Shown here piece by piece: positions 49,373-58,448 of a stretch of 64,000 nucleotides of DNA (within the stretch, counting starts at the first letter, position 1; each line of letters begins with the position of its first letter). Both the position numbers and the translations under genes were made by a program. The stretch covers positions 310,001 through 374,000 of the forward strand of contig NZ_JAIMCB010000004.1 of the NCBI RefSeq assembly GCF_025499425.1. Reading direction: 5' to 3'. The notes beneath the pieces are model-generated. The model was given only the letters and a program-made list of their open reading frames with translations, made no database searches and was not told the origin of the DNA. This DNA comes from Acidiferrimicrobium sp. IK. GTDB taxonomy: Bacteria > Actinomycetota > Acidimicrobiia > Acidimicrobiales > Palsa-688.

Positions 49373-51183
49373 GTCGGTTTGGGTGGCGGCACCACGCGCA
49401 GGTGCAGCTCGTTCAGCTGGCCGTCGTCGACCGGGCTCGGGGCTCCCATCAGCAGGTCCCGGGCCGTCTGGTTGAGCGGGAAGGCGATGACCTCCCGCAG
49501 GTTGGCCTGGTCCTCGAGCATCATCAGGATCCGGTCGAAGCCTGGCGCGATGCCGGCGTGGGGCGGCGGACCGTAATGGAACGCGTTCCAAAGGGCCGGG
49601 AACGACGTGCGGATGCGCTCCGCGTCGTATCCGGCGATGGCGAACGCGGCCTCCATGATGTCGGGGCGATGGTTACGGACGGCGCCCGATGACAGCTCGA
49701 GCCCGTTGCAGACCAGGTCGTACTGGTAGGCCAGGATGTCGCCGGGATCCTTGTCCCGCAGGGCGTCCAGGCCTCCCTGGGGCATCGAGAACGGGTTGTG
49801 GGAGAACTCCCAGGCCCCCGACTCGGCGTTGCGCTCGAACATCGGGAAGTCCACCACCCAGGCGAACGCCAGCGCTTGCGGGTCGGCCAGCCCCAGCTCC
49901 CGGCCCAGCTCGCTGCGCACCCCGCCGAGGGCGCTGCTGGCCGCGACGCGGGGGCCGACGGTGGTCAAAACGGCGTCACCGGGCTGCGCGCCGACCGACT
50001 CGGCGAGGGTCGCCAGCTCTGCTTCGGTCAGCTTTCGAGAAAGGGGGCCCTTGGCGCCGTCTGGGTCGAGCTGCAACCAGCTCCCGATGACCCCGAGGCG
50101 CTTGGCTGCGTCCGCGAACCCGTCGAACCACTTCCGGGACCGGCCAGCGCCCTGGGGTGCGAGCAGGGCGCGGATGCGGTGCCCCTTGGCCGGGGCGTCG
50201 GTGAACATCGGCAACTCGGTCCGGCCGCCCAGTTCGCCGGTCACGTCGGCGATCTCCAACCCGAAACGGAGATCCGGCTTGTCGGTGCCGTAACGGTCCA
50301 CCGCGTCGGCGTAGGCCAGGTGGGGGAACGGCGTGCTCGTCGTCTTGCTCGACAATTCGTGCACCACGCGGGACATGAGCAGCTCCACCTCTTCGAAGAC
50401 GTCCTCCTGGGTCGCGAACGCCATCTCGAGGTCGATCTGGTAGAACTCGCCGGGGCTGCGATCGGCGCGCGACGCCTCGTCGCGAAAGCACGGAGCGATC
50501 TGGAAGTAGCGGTCCACGCCCCCCACCATCAGCAGCTGCTTGAACTGCTGTGGCGCCTGCGGCAGGGCGTAGAACTCGCCGGGGTAGAGCCGGCTCGGGA
50601 CCAGGAAGTCGCGAGCGCCCTCCGGAGACGACGCGGTGAGGATCGGGGTCTGCACCTCGAGGAAGCCCCGCTCGGCCATGTGGGTCCGCACCAGCTGCGC
50701 GAAGCGGGCCCGCTTGGCCAGCCGCTCGACGACCGGTCCTCGCCGCATGTCGAGATACCGGTAGCGCAGGCGGGCCTCCTCGCCGGCCTCCTTGTCGCCC
50801 TCCACCTGGAAGGGCAGAACGTCGGCGGTCGACAGCACCTCGAGGGACTCGACGCTGACCTCGACACCGCCGGTGGCCAGCCGCGGGTTGACCGTCTCCT
50901 CGGAGCGGGCGACCACCGTGCCGACCACCGAGATCACGCTCTCCACTCGCAGGCCGCTCAGCGTGTCGAAGCTCTCGAAGTCGGGATGGGTCACCAGCTG
51001 CACCACGCCGGCCTCGGCGGTCCCCCCGGCGTCGCGCAGATCCACGAACAGCAGGCCTCCGTGGTCGCGCTTGGCTGCGATCCACCCGGCGAGACGGACC
51101 GTCCTCCCGACGTCCCCTGGGCGCAGCGCGCCGGCCCTGGTGTCGCGGTAGCGGTTGACGGCGAGTGGTCTGGTGTCCTCCAT
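49369..51183 (-). CDS. aspS: aspartyl-tRNA synthetase
   Basis: A 604-residue class II synthetase of the bacterial type. It has the OB-fold anticodon domain (VRLAGWIAAKRDHGGLLFVD), motif 2 (FRDEASRADRSPGEFYQIDLEMAF), the GAD insertion domain in the middle (about 290-410) and motif 3 (GIAPGFDRILMMLED). Length is normal (about 590). The ATG at MEDTRPLAVNRYRD is chosen over an open upstream frame. The next gene starts inside its stop codon. Whether it also charges tRNA-Asn is not decided by the visible sequence. Confidence 0.95.
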   Translation of the reverse strand: MEDTRPLAVNRYRDTRAGALRPGDVGRTVRLAGWIAAKRDHGGLLFVDLRDAGGTAEAGVVQLVTHPDFESFDTLSGLRVESVISVVGTVVARSEETVNPRLATGGVEVSVESLEVLSTADVLPFQVEGDKEAGEEARLRYRYLDMRRGPVVERLAKRARFAQLVRTHMAERGFLEVQTPILTASSPEGARDFLVPSRLYPGEFYALPQAPQQFKQLLMVGGVDRYFQIAPCFRDEASRADRSPGEFYQIDLEMAFATQEDVFEEVELLMSRVVHELSSKTTSTPFPHLAYADAVDRYGTDKPDLRFGLEIADVTGELGGRTELPMFTDAPAKGHRIRALLAPQGAGRSRKWFDGFADAAKRLGVIGSWLQLDPDGAKGPLSRKLTEAELATLAESVGAQPGDAVLTTVGPRVAASSALGGVRSELGRELGLADPQALAFAWVVDFPMFERNAESGAWEFSHNPFSMPQGGLDALRDKDPGDILAYQYDLVCNGLELSSGAVRNHRPDIMEAAFAIAGYDAERIRTSFPALWNAFHYGPPPHAGIAPGFDRILMMLEDQANLREVIAFPLNQTARDLLMGAPSPVDDGQLNELHLRVVPPPKPT

Positions 51184-51259
51184 AGCGTCCGTGAGGCTAT
51201 CCGCCGACGCGCCGCGGCCCGCCGGGAGACCGGCGGGCCGCAGCGGCACTAGCGACTGC

Positions 51260-53551
51260 TCAGCTGGCGCTGCGCCGGCTGCGGCGGACCAACGCCAGCG
51301 CCCCGCCGCCGAGACCGAGGATCAGCAGACCACCGAGCGGCTGCCACAGACCGCCGGTGCCCCCGGTGTGAGGCAGCGGCCCCTGCGGGGCGGCGCCCGC
51401 CGCGGTCGCCAGGTCCACCGCGTTGACCGCCGGCTGGGTCAGCGTGTAGCTGCCGGTGAGGGCGTTGCCGTTGACGCCTCCCAGGTTGGCGATGCCGGTC
51501 ACGCCGCCGTTGCAGCCCGAGGCGGTCCCCGTGGCGTTGACGACGTCTTGGATGACCCCGGCCGGCGAGGTGGCCGGCGTGTTGACGGTGATGGTCAAGG
51601 TGATCGGCGGGTTGGGAGCGGCCCCTACCGGCGCCACGTTGTAGTTGAGTCCGTTCCAGGTGATCGTCGCCTGGTTGGGCGACGTCTGGTTGACGGTGCC
51701 GCCGTTGGACACGCCGACGACGTTGAAGGTCGGGGAGCCTTGAGCGTCACCGATGACGTCGGTGGCGGTCACGTTGGTCAGGCTGCAAGAAAGGTCGGCC
51801 AGCTTGGCCGGGTCGGGCACCTGGATGGTGTAGGTGAAGGTGTTACCGGCTGTCACGCTGGTCGGGTTGGCCGACTTGACGACCGGGATGTTGCAGGTGA
51901 TCGGCGCCGACAGAGCGGAGGAGGCTTCGAGGTGCCCGACGTTCACGTCCGCGATGTTGAGGACGCCGCTGGTCAAGGCGCTGGTGGGCAGCAGGCTGGA
52001 GAGCGACCCGAGGGAGCCGCCGAGGAGGCTCGTCAGGCTTCCCAGGGAACCGGTGTTGGAGACGTTGATGCCGAGGTGGACCCGGGCCAGGTCGAACGCA
52101 CCGGAAGCGGCGGTGCCGCCGGACTGCACGGGGGGCGTGACCGGGCTGTTGGTCGGGCTGGAGTTGATGGCCCGCACCGGCGTGCCGATCGCCAAGTAGC
52201 CGAGCGACAGGTCGGGAAGCGTCGACGCGGCCGAGGCGAGCGGGCTGGTGGCCGAGCCGATCGCGCTCAGCACCGGGCCGAGCAGGCTGCCGAGGGCGCT
52301 CCCGACCACCGGGATGGACGACAGGTTGGCGCTGCTGCCGAGTTGGGTCAGCGCCGAGGGGAGCTTGGCCAGGTCCAGCGGGATGACGATCCCGCCCTTG
52401 CCGACGATGTCGTTGAGCGATGTCGGAGGGATGATGTCGGTCGCCGGCATCCCGGTCGCTTGGAGCTGGACGTGGATGATGGCGTTGTTGGACAGGGTGA
52501 CCGCTGCCCCGGAGCCTTCGCCGGTGGTCTTCGCCGAGAGGGTGAGGGGGTCGCTGGGGCTGGTGCCGGTGACGGTGATGATCAGCTGCGCGGCGCCGAA
52601 CAGGTTGATGGTGACCGGGGCGATGGTCTCGCGGGCCTGGGTGGTGACGCCGTAGGTGCCGTCGCCGTTTGCGGAGAGGAACGTCTCCGAGTCGGTCTGG
52701 GCGACCGACGTGCCCGACCCCGACGTCGACACCAGGGGACCGCTGGTGGACAGCCCGCTGGTGCCCGTCGGAAGGGCCCCGGTCAGCGTGGACAGGAGGC
52801 TGGTCAGCGACGAGATGCCCGGGAGGTTCAACGACCCGAGCCCCGGTAGCCCGCCGGCGCCCGGCGTGCTCGGCAAGACCGCGGCGTTGGCCGCGTCGCC
52901 CAGCCCGAACGACAGCGGCTGGCCCAACGGGCAGCTGCTGGCGTCGTAGTAGGAGTCCGCCCTCCCGGTCAGAGCGGAGGCCGACACCAAGCCACCGAGG
53001 TTCAGCCCGTCGGCGCCGGTCAGGGAGTCGGTCACCGCCGGGCTGTTGGGGGCGGCGACGGACTCGGCGCGCCCGGAGAGCTTCAGCTGATTGCTCGAAG
53101 CGTTCGACGGCACCGCCAGGCCGGCCTCGAGGCCGGACCCGACGCCGTAAGCGTTGTTGGTCGCCGACTGGGCCGGCTGGATGAGCAGTCCGGTGCCGGC
53201 GCTGCCGGCGTCGTCGCCGGTGATGGGGGATGCCAGGCCGGCGGTGTTGACCGACGCCCCGCTGAACGCCTCCTCGAGGTCGGCGACGCTGGTACCGCCG
53301 GGGCCGTTGGTGACGCCAGGGAGCGGCACCGGGAGCGGCGACGACGGCAAGGTGGTCGACAAGGCGCCGGTGTGCAGCATGTCTCCCGCTGCATACCCGG
53401 CGAACTTGGCCTGGGAGAACGGCACCGCCCCGGGCACTGCTGCAGCCTTGACCGTGGCCGCCGAGCTGGCGGGGGCCGTGCCCGCGACCATCACAGCGAG
53501 CATCCCGCCCACGGACACGATCCCGATGGATCGACGTCCTCTTGCCTTCAT
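51260..53551 (-). CDS. secreted LPxTG-anchored cell-wall protein
   Basis: A 763-residue surface protein. The signal peptide is KARGRRSIGIVSVGGMLAVM followed by a VAGTAPASSA cleavage region. The long mature part is Ser/Thr/Leu/Gly-rich with runs such as GSLGSLTSLLGGSLGSLSSL. A DUF11-like beta domain near residues 600-720 has VVKSANPTSVTAGNTFTYTI and ITLTITVNTP. The C-terminus is LPHTG, a hydrophobic span (LGGLLILGLGGGALALV) and RRSRR, the sortase sorting signal. The ATG has a GGAGGG site upstream. No sortase gene is in the window. It probably lies at the cell surface; an adhesion or wall role is inferred. Confidence 0.85.
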   Translation of the reverse strand: MKARGRRSIGIVSVGGMLAVMVAGTAPASSAATVKAAAVPGAVPFSQAKFAGYAAGDMLHTGALSTTLPSSPLPVPLPGVTNGPGGTSVADLEEAFSGASVNTAGLASPITGDDAGSAGTGLLIQPAQSATNNAYGVGSGLEAGLAVPSNASSNQLKLSGRAESVAAPNSPAVTDSLTGADGLNLGGLVSASALTGRADSYYDASSCPLGQPLSFGLGDAANAAVLPSTPGAGGLPGLGSLNLPGISSLTSLLSTLTGALPTGTSGLSTSGPLVSTSGSGTSVAQTDSETFLSANGDGTYGVTTQARETIAPVTINLFGAAQLIITVTGTSPSDPLTLSAKTTGEGSGAAVTLSNNAIIHVQLQATGMPATDIIPPTSLNDIVGKGGIVIPLDLAKLPSALTQLGSSANLSSIPVVGSALGSLLGPVLSAIGSATSPLASAASTLPDLSLGYLAIGTPVRAINSSPTNSPVTPPVQSGGTAASGAFDLARVHLGINVSNTGSLGSLTSLLGGSLGSLSSLLPTSALTSGVLNIADVNVGHLEASSALSAPITCNIPVVKSANPTSVTAGNTFTYTIQVPDPAKLADLSCSLTNVTATDVIGDAQGSPTFNVVGVSNGGTVNQTSPNQATITWNGLNYNVAPVGAAPNPPITLTITVNTPATSPAGVIQDVVNATGTASGCNGGVTGIANLGGVNGNALTGSYTLTQPAVNAVDLATAAGAAPQGPLPHTGGTGGLWQPLGGLLILGLGGGALALVRRSRRSAS

Positions 53552-53764
53552 TCCTTGCCCTCCAGCTGTTGGCTGATCACACCTGCGGTCACCGTCTCGA
53601 CGTCGAGGAGCGAGCGGCCCCGTCAGGGCGACCGTCGGCGCGCTCTCAGTCAGAGGCAAGATTCGGCCCGCGAGCCCGCACATCCTCCTGCCTCGGCGGG
53701 GGAAGACTACGCGACCGGACAAACGGTGCAAGTGATCGGCCGCCGGAAGCAGGCAGCCGAACTC

Positions 53765-54430
53765 TCAGGAGAACTGCGAACGGAACTCTTGAAGCTCGCG
53801 CTGCAGGCCGGCGACGGTCTCGCTCAGCCCCGCCAGTTGCTGCTCGAGGGCTGCGATGCGCCCGGCGTGCTCCGACACCGCAGAGGGGCTCGACGAGCGG
53901 GTGCTCGCCGGCGGCGGGTCCGGGACGGCCAGGACCTCGCCGGCCAGCAAATGGGCCCAGCGCTCCTCGCGCTGGCCCGGCTGACGGCCGAGGCGGGTGA
54001 CGTAGGGCGTCTCGTACCGGTTCTTCAGCCGGTGGAGAACGCCTTCCACGCCGCCCATCTCCTCCATGCCGGAGTAGCGCTCGGTGCGGGAGATGAGCTC
54101 GTTGACCGTTTGCGGGCCACGGAGGGCCAGTACCGCGAGCACAGCCAGCTCGCCTTTGGTCAAGCCCATCGTCTCGTCCATGACGTGGCGGTATTTGTCG
54201 GCCCGGTTACTCGGGCTGTGCACGACTCGGGCCAGCCCGAGCTGGCGGAGGCGGCCCAAGACCGGCTCCACGTCGGCCTGGCTCCACGACACCACCGGGT
54301 TCCGGTTGGATGCCTGGTTGATCCCGAGCAGCAGTGCGTTCATCGTCAGCGGGTACTGATCGGGGGTGGTCGCTTCCTTCTCGATCAGCACCCCGAGCAC
54401 CCGCAGTTCTTCGGCGGTCAGGGCCTCCAT
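53765..54430 (-). CDS. YceH/DUF480-family protein
   Basis: A 221-residue protein: EALTAEELRVLGVLIEKEATTPDQYPLTMN and LGINQASNRNPVVSW mark the DUF480 (YceH) family, which has two winged-helix domains. The second domain has MGLTKGELAVLAVLALRGPQTVNELISRTER. A C-terminal coiled-coil follows (AALEQQLAGLSETVAGLQRE). Its function is not established; the winged helices suggest DNA binding. It is divergent from acnA. The 213 bp between it and the LPxTG gene hold no gene I can support. Confidence 0.9.
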   Translation of the reverse strand: MEALTAEELRVLGVLIEKEATTPDQYPLTMNALLLGINQASNRNPVVSWSQADVEPVLGRLRQLGLARVVHSPSNRADKYRHVMDETMGLTKGELAVLAVLALRGPQTVNELISRTERYSGMEEMGGVEGVLHRLKNRYETPYVTRLGRQPGQREERWAHLLAGEVLAVPDPPPASTRSSSPSAVSEHAGRIAALEQQLAGLSETVAGLQRELQEFRSQFS

Positions 54431-54568
54431 GCCGGCCGAGTGTAGGAGGCGACGCTCCCGAGAGGCGCGCCGCTCCCGGCGCCCGGCTCCTTTTCCCCAC
54501 CGTTCTGGCTCGGACCGGCATCGGCAGGCCAGACTGGGGCATGTAATCGCACCATCGATGGAGGATCT

Positions 54569-57286
54569 ATGGCCAACAACAGCTTCGGGGCACGAGCCGA
54601 CCTGACCGTCGGCGACCGGACGTACGAGATCCACCGCCTCGACGCCCTGGCCGACCGCTTCGACGTGGCCCGGCTGCCGTACTCGCTCAAGGTGCTCCTG
54701 GAGAACCTCCTGCGCAACGAGGACGGCGTGAGCGTCTCCGCGTCCGACATAGAGGCCATGGCCTCGTGGGACCCCGACGCCGAGCCCAGCCAGGAGATCG
54801 CTTTCGCTCCGGCGCGGATCTTGATGCAGGACTTCACCGGCGTCCCCGCGGTGGTCGACCTGGCCGCGATGCGCGACGCGATGAAGGCGATGGGCGGCGA
54901 CCCGGCGGCGGTCAATCCGCAGATCCCCGCGGAGCTGGTGATCGACCACTCGATCATCGCCGACGTCTACGGCGTGCCCGACGCGTTCAAACAGAACGCC
55001 GAGCTGGAGTTCGCCCGCAACGAGGAGCGCTACCGCTTCTTGCGGTGGGGGCAGACGGCGTTCGACACCTTGAAGGTGGTACCGCCCAACACCGGTATCT
55101 GCCACCAGGTCAACCTCGAGTACCTGGCCCGAGTGGTGTTCACCAAAGACGCGGACCAGGCGTCGGGGCGCCAGGCGGTGCAGGCCTACCCCGACACGCT
55201 GCTCGGCACCGACAGCCACACGACCATGGTCAACGGGCTCGGCGTGCTCGGCTGGGGAGTCGGCGGCATCGAGGCCGAGGCGGCGATGCTCGGCCAACCG
55301 GTGTCGATGCTGATCCCCCGAGTGGTCGGCTTCAAGCTGAGCGGTCAGCTCCCGGAAGGCGCCACCGCCACCGACTTGGTCCTCACCGTCACCGAGATGC
55401 TGCGCAAGCACGGGGTGGTGGGCAAGTTCGTCGAGTTCTACGGGCAGGGCGTCGCCGGCGTGCCGCTGGCCAACCGGGCCACCATCGGCAACATGTCGCC
55501 GGAGTACGGATCGACCTGCGCCATCTTCCCGATCGACGACGAGACGCTCTCCTACATGCGCCTCACCGGACGCTCCGAGGAGCACATCGCCCTCGTCGAG
55601 GCGTACGCGAAGGAGCAGGGCATGTGGCACGATCCGTCCCGCGAGCCCGCCTACTCGGAGCGCCTGGAGCTGGACCTCTCCACGGTCGTCCCGAGCATCG
55701 CCGGTCCGGCCCGGCCCCAGGACCGGGTCCGCCTTGACGAGGCGGCCGCACAGTTCGGCCCCGCGCTGGCCAAGGTGCTCGGCGCTTCGGGCGGCGTGTC
55801 GCCCTCGGAGGGCGTCGCCAGCAACCCCACCCCGGTCGCCATCGACGACGGCTCCCGTTTCGACCTCGACCACGGCGCGGTGGTCATCGCCGCGATCACT
55901 TCCTGCACCAACACGTCCAACCCCGACGTCATGGTCGCCGCCGGTCTACTGGCCAAGAAGGCCGTCGAGAAGGGCCTGACCTCCAAGCCGTGGGTCAAGA
56001 CCACCCTGGCCCCAGGGTCCAAGGTCGTCATGGACTACTACGAGAAGGCCGGGCTAACGCCCTACCTCGAGAAGCTCGGGTTCGCGCTGGTCGGCTTTGG
56101 CTGCACGACCTGCATCGGCAACAGCGGACCGCTGCTGCCGGCGATCTCCGCCGCGGTGAACGACGGCGACTTGGCCGTCGTGTCGGTGCTGTCCGGCAAC
56201 CGCAACTTCGAGGGTCGGATCAACCCCGACGTGCGGATGAACTACCTGGCATCCCCTCCGCTGGTCGTGGCCTACGCACTGGCCGGATCGATGACCATGG
56301 ACCTGGTCAACTCGCCGATCGGCACTGCATCGGACGGCTCCGACGTCTACCTGCGTGACATCTGGCCCTCCCCGGCCGAGGTGGCCGAGATCGTCGGGCG
56401 CAGCGTGCAGTCCTCGGGCTTCACGGCCTCCTACAACGACGTGTTCAGCGGTGACGAGCGCTGGCAGGGCCTCGACGTGCCCACCGGCGACTCCTACGAG
56501 TGGGACAGCCGCTCGACCTACGTGCGCAACCCCCCGTACTTCGAGGGGATGCCCGAGACGCCGGCCCCGCTGCGCGACGTCAAGGATGCTCGGGTGCTGG
56601 CCTGGCTCGGCGACAGCGTCACCACCGACCACATCTCGCCGGCGGGCAACATCCGCAAGGACGGCCCGGCTGGCCAGTGGCTGGTGGACGGCGGGGTCGA
56701 GCCGGGGGAGTTCAACTCCTACGGCAGCCGGCGCGGTAACCACGAGGTCATGATCCGCGGCACGTTCGCCAACATCCGCCTGCGCAACCAGCTGGCGGCG
56801 GGCACCGAGGGCGGCGTTACTCGCCACCTGCCTGACGGCGAGGTCATGTCGATCTACGACGCAGCCAAGCGCTACGCGAACGAGGGCGTGCCGCTGGTGG
56901 TCATCGCCGGCAAGGAGTACGGATCGGGTTCGTCGCGTGACTGGGCCGCGAAGGGCACCGCGCTGCTAGGCGTCAAGGCGGTCCTGGCCGAGAGCTTCGA
57001 GCGCATCCACCGCTCCAACCTGGTGGGGATGGGCATCCTGCCCCTGCAGTTCGAGGCCGGCACCTCCTGCGCGTCCCTGGGCCTCACCGGCGAAGAGGTC
57101 ATCACCATCTCCGGTCTCGAGGGCATCGACGACGCCGCCCCGCTGCCGAAGAAGCTGTCGGTCACCGCCGGCGACAAGTCCTTCCACGTCGTCTTGCGCA
57201 TCGACACCCCCAAGGAGGCGGAGTACTTCCGTCACGGCGGGATCTTGCAGTACGTCCTGCGACAGCTCAAGGCCCGCAGCAGCTGA
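54569..57286 (+). CDS. acnA: aconitate hydratase
   Basis: A 905-residue AcnA-type aconitase that isomerises citrate and isocitrate through a [4Fe-4S] cluster. The cluster cysteines are in [11 protein letters not shown] and [11 protein letters not shown]. The N-terminal [17 protein letters not shown] and [22 protein letters not shown], and the C-terminal [20 protein letters not shown], are all conserved. The ribosome-binding site GGAGG lies about 8 bases before the ATG. TGTAAT at 54542-54547 is a possible -10 without a clear -35. A hairpin terminator follows the stop. Length and motifs are normal. Confidence 0.96.
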   Translation: MANNSFGARADLTVGDRTYEIHRLDALADRFDVARLPYSLKVLLENLLRNEDGVSVSASDIEAMASWDPDAEPSQEIAFAPARILMQDFTGVPAVVDLAAMRDAMKAMGGDPAAVNPQIPAELVIDHSIIADVYGVPDAFKQNAELEFARNEERYRFLRWGQTAFDTLKVVPPNTGICHQVNLEYLARVVFTKDADQASGRQAVQAYPDTLLGTDSHTTMVNGLGVLGWGVGGIEAEAAMLGQPVSMLIPRVVGFKLSGQLPEGATATDLVLTVTEMLRKHGVVGKFVEFYGQGVAGVPLANRATIGNMSPEYGSTCAIFPIDDETLSYMRLTGRSEEHIALVEAYAKEQGMWHDPSREPAYSERLELDLSTVVPSIAGPARPQDRVRLDEAAAQFGPALAKVLGASGGVSPSEGVASNPTPVAIDDGSRFDLDHGAVVIAAITSCTNTSNPDVMVAAGLLAKKAVEKGLTSKPWVKTTLAPGSKVVMDYYEKAGLTPYLEKLGFALVGFGCTTCIGNSGPLLPAISAAVNDGDLAVVSVLSGNRNFEGRINPDVRMNYLASPPLVVAYALAGSMTMDLVNSPIGTASDGSDVYLRDIWPSPAEVAEIVGRSVQSSGFTASYNDVFSGDERWQGLDVPTGDSYEWDSRSTYVRNPPYFEGMPETPAPLRDVKDARVLAWLGDSVTTDHISPAGNIRKDGPAGQWLVDGGVEPGEFNSYGSRRGNHEVMIRGTFANIRLRNQLAAGTEGGVTRHLPDGEVMSIYDAAKRYANEGVPLVVIAGKEYGSGSSRDWAAKGTALLGVKAVLAESFERIHRSNLVGMGILPLQFEAGTSCASLGLTGEEVITISGLEGIDDAAPLPKKLSVTAGDKSFHVVLRIDTPKEAEYFRHGGILQYVLRQLKARSS

Positions 57287-57290
57287 CCGA

Positions 57291-57326
57291 CGCGGCCGGG
57301 ACGACCGTCTGGTCGTCCCGGCCGCG
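57291..57326 (+). terminator. hairpin terminator after acnA
   Basis: Perfect 16-bp arms (CGCGGCCGGGACGACC and its complement) flank the loop GTCT, starting four bases past the acnA stop. A short T-run (CTTTTG) occurs about 15 bases beyond the stem. Confidence 0.75.
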
Positions 57327-57340
57327 ACGGTTCGGCGGGT

Positions 57341-57446
57341 CTTTTGTTCAGCGGCGCGGCGGCTTTTTGGTCAGCGCGGAGGCGGGTTCTTTGGTCGGCG
57401 GGGGGCGGCTTTTTGATCGGCGCGTGGCGCCGCTTTTTGGTCAGCG
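57341..57446. repeat. five degenerate copies of a CTTTTTGGTCAGCG unit at the lysR end
   Basis: Copies lie near 57341, 57363, 57388, 57409 and 57433, with spacing of about 21-25 bp. The last carries the LysR stop codon on the minus strand (GCTGACC), and the others repeat the same stop-plus-CCAAAAAG sequence. This resembles repeated duplication of the 3' end of the gene. Confidence 0.6.
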
Positions 57447-58364
57447 CGGCGTCGGGGCGTGGAGGCCGTGGCGAGCGTCGAGGTTGGCGACCACCACCTC
57501 ATCGAGGATGGCCAGCACGGCGCGGGCCGGGGCGCTGGCCCGGCCCCGCCGGCGCACGACCACGCCAACGCGCCGGCGGGGCAGCCCCCGCACCGACACC
57601 CGGGCGTAACCTTCGAGGACGTCGGAGGCACCTGACGCGGGCAGGACGGCCGGCCCGTACCCGCGCAGAGTCAACGACGCGATGAGGCGGACGCCGTCGA
57701 GTTCCGCCTGAGGCACGAGCGTCACCCCCTGCGCCCTCGTCGCCTCGTCGATCTCCGCCCGGAACGTCGAACCCGGCGCGGGCAGCAGCAGCGGCAGGCC
57801 GTCGAGATCCGTCAGGTCGATCTCCCCCCGCCTGGCCAGGGGATGGTCGGCGGCGACCACCAGCAGCAGGTCCTCCTCGAAAAGGGCCCGCTCGGTGAGG
57901 TCCGGGCTCGACTGAGGCAGGTTGACGATCGCCGCGTCGATCCCTCCGCTCACCAGCTGCGGCTCGAGCGTGCTCGATGTGCCGTCGCCGATCACCAACC
58001 GGACCCCGGGATGGTCAATCGCGGTGCGCTCCAGAAGCAGGGGCGCCAGCCATCGGGCGGTGGTGCCGATCATGCCTAGCCGGACGACACCGGTCAGCTC
58101 CGAGCGCATCGACGCCACGTCCGCGACGCAGGCGTCGATCTCCGCCGCGACCCTCCGGGCCCGCTCGACGACCGCGATCCCCTCGTCGGTGAGCCCCCCG
58201 CCGTGGCGGTCCACCAGCTGCACGCCGAGCTCGCGCTCCAGGCGGGCCACATGGGTGGAGATGTTGGATTGGACGGTGTGGAGAGAAGTGGCCGCGGCCG
58301 AGAAACTGCCGTGGTCGGCGATCGCCACGAGGGCCTGTAGCTGGCGCAGTTCCATCGTTCCCAT
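57441..58364 (-). CDS. LysR-family transcriptional regulator
   Basis: A 307-residue protein with an N-terminal winged helix (MELRQLQALVAIADHGSFSA, then TSLHTVQSNISTHVARLERE) and a periplasmic-binding-protein-like effector domain (about 90-290; GVVRLGMIGTTARWLAPLLL, GIDAAIVNLP, LPLLLPAPGSTFRAEID). The start at MGTMELRQ is chosen; MELRQLQ three codons later is equally good. Its 3' end is marked by the degenerate repeats. It is divergent from the HAD-PlsC gene, which it may regulate. The effector is unknown. Confidence 0.92.
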   Translation of the reverse strand: MGTMELRQLQALVAIADHGSFSAAATSLHTVQSNISTHVARLERELGVQLVDRHGGGLTDEGIAVVERARRVAAEIDACVADVASMRSELTGVVRLGMIGTTARWLAPLLLERTAIDHPGVRLVIGDGTSSTLEPQLVSGGIDAAIVNLPQSSPDLTERALFEEDLLLVVAADHPLARRGEIDLTDLDGLPLLLPAPGSTFRAEIDEATRAQGVTLVPQAELDGVRLIASLTLRGYGPAVLPASGASDVLEGYARVSVRGLPRRRVGVVVRRRGRASAPARAVLAILDEVVVANLDARHGLHAPTPR

Positions 58365-58448
58365 GGATACCAGAGCGCAGTCGTTCTCCGTTGGCGATCG
58401 AGCTGTGGGGTGCGGCCGTACCGGACCATCTGCGCGATAGTGCATGTG

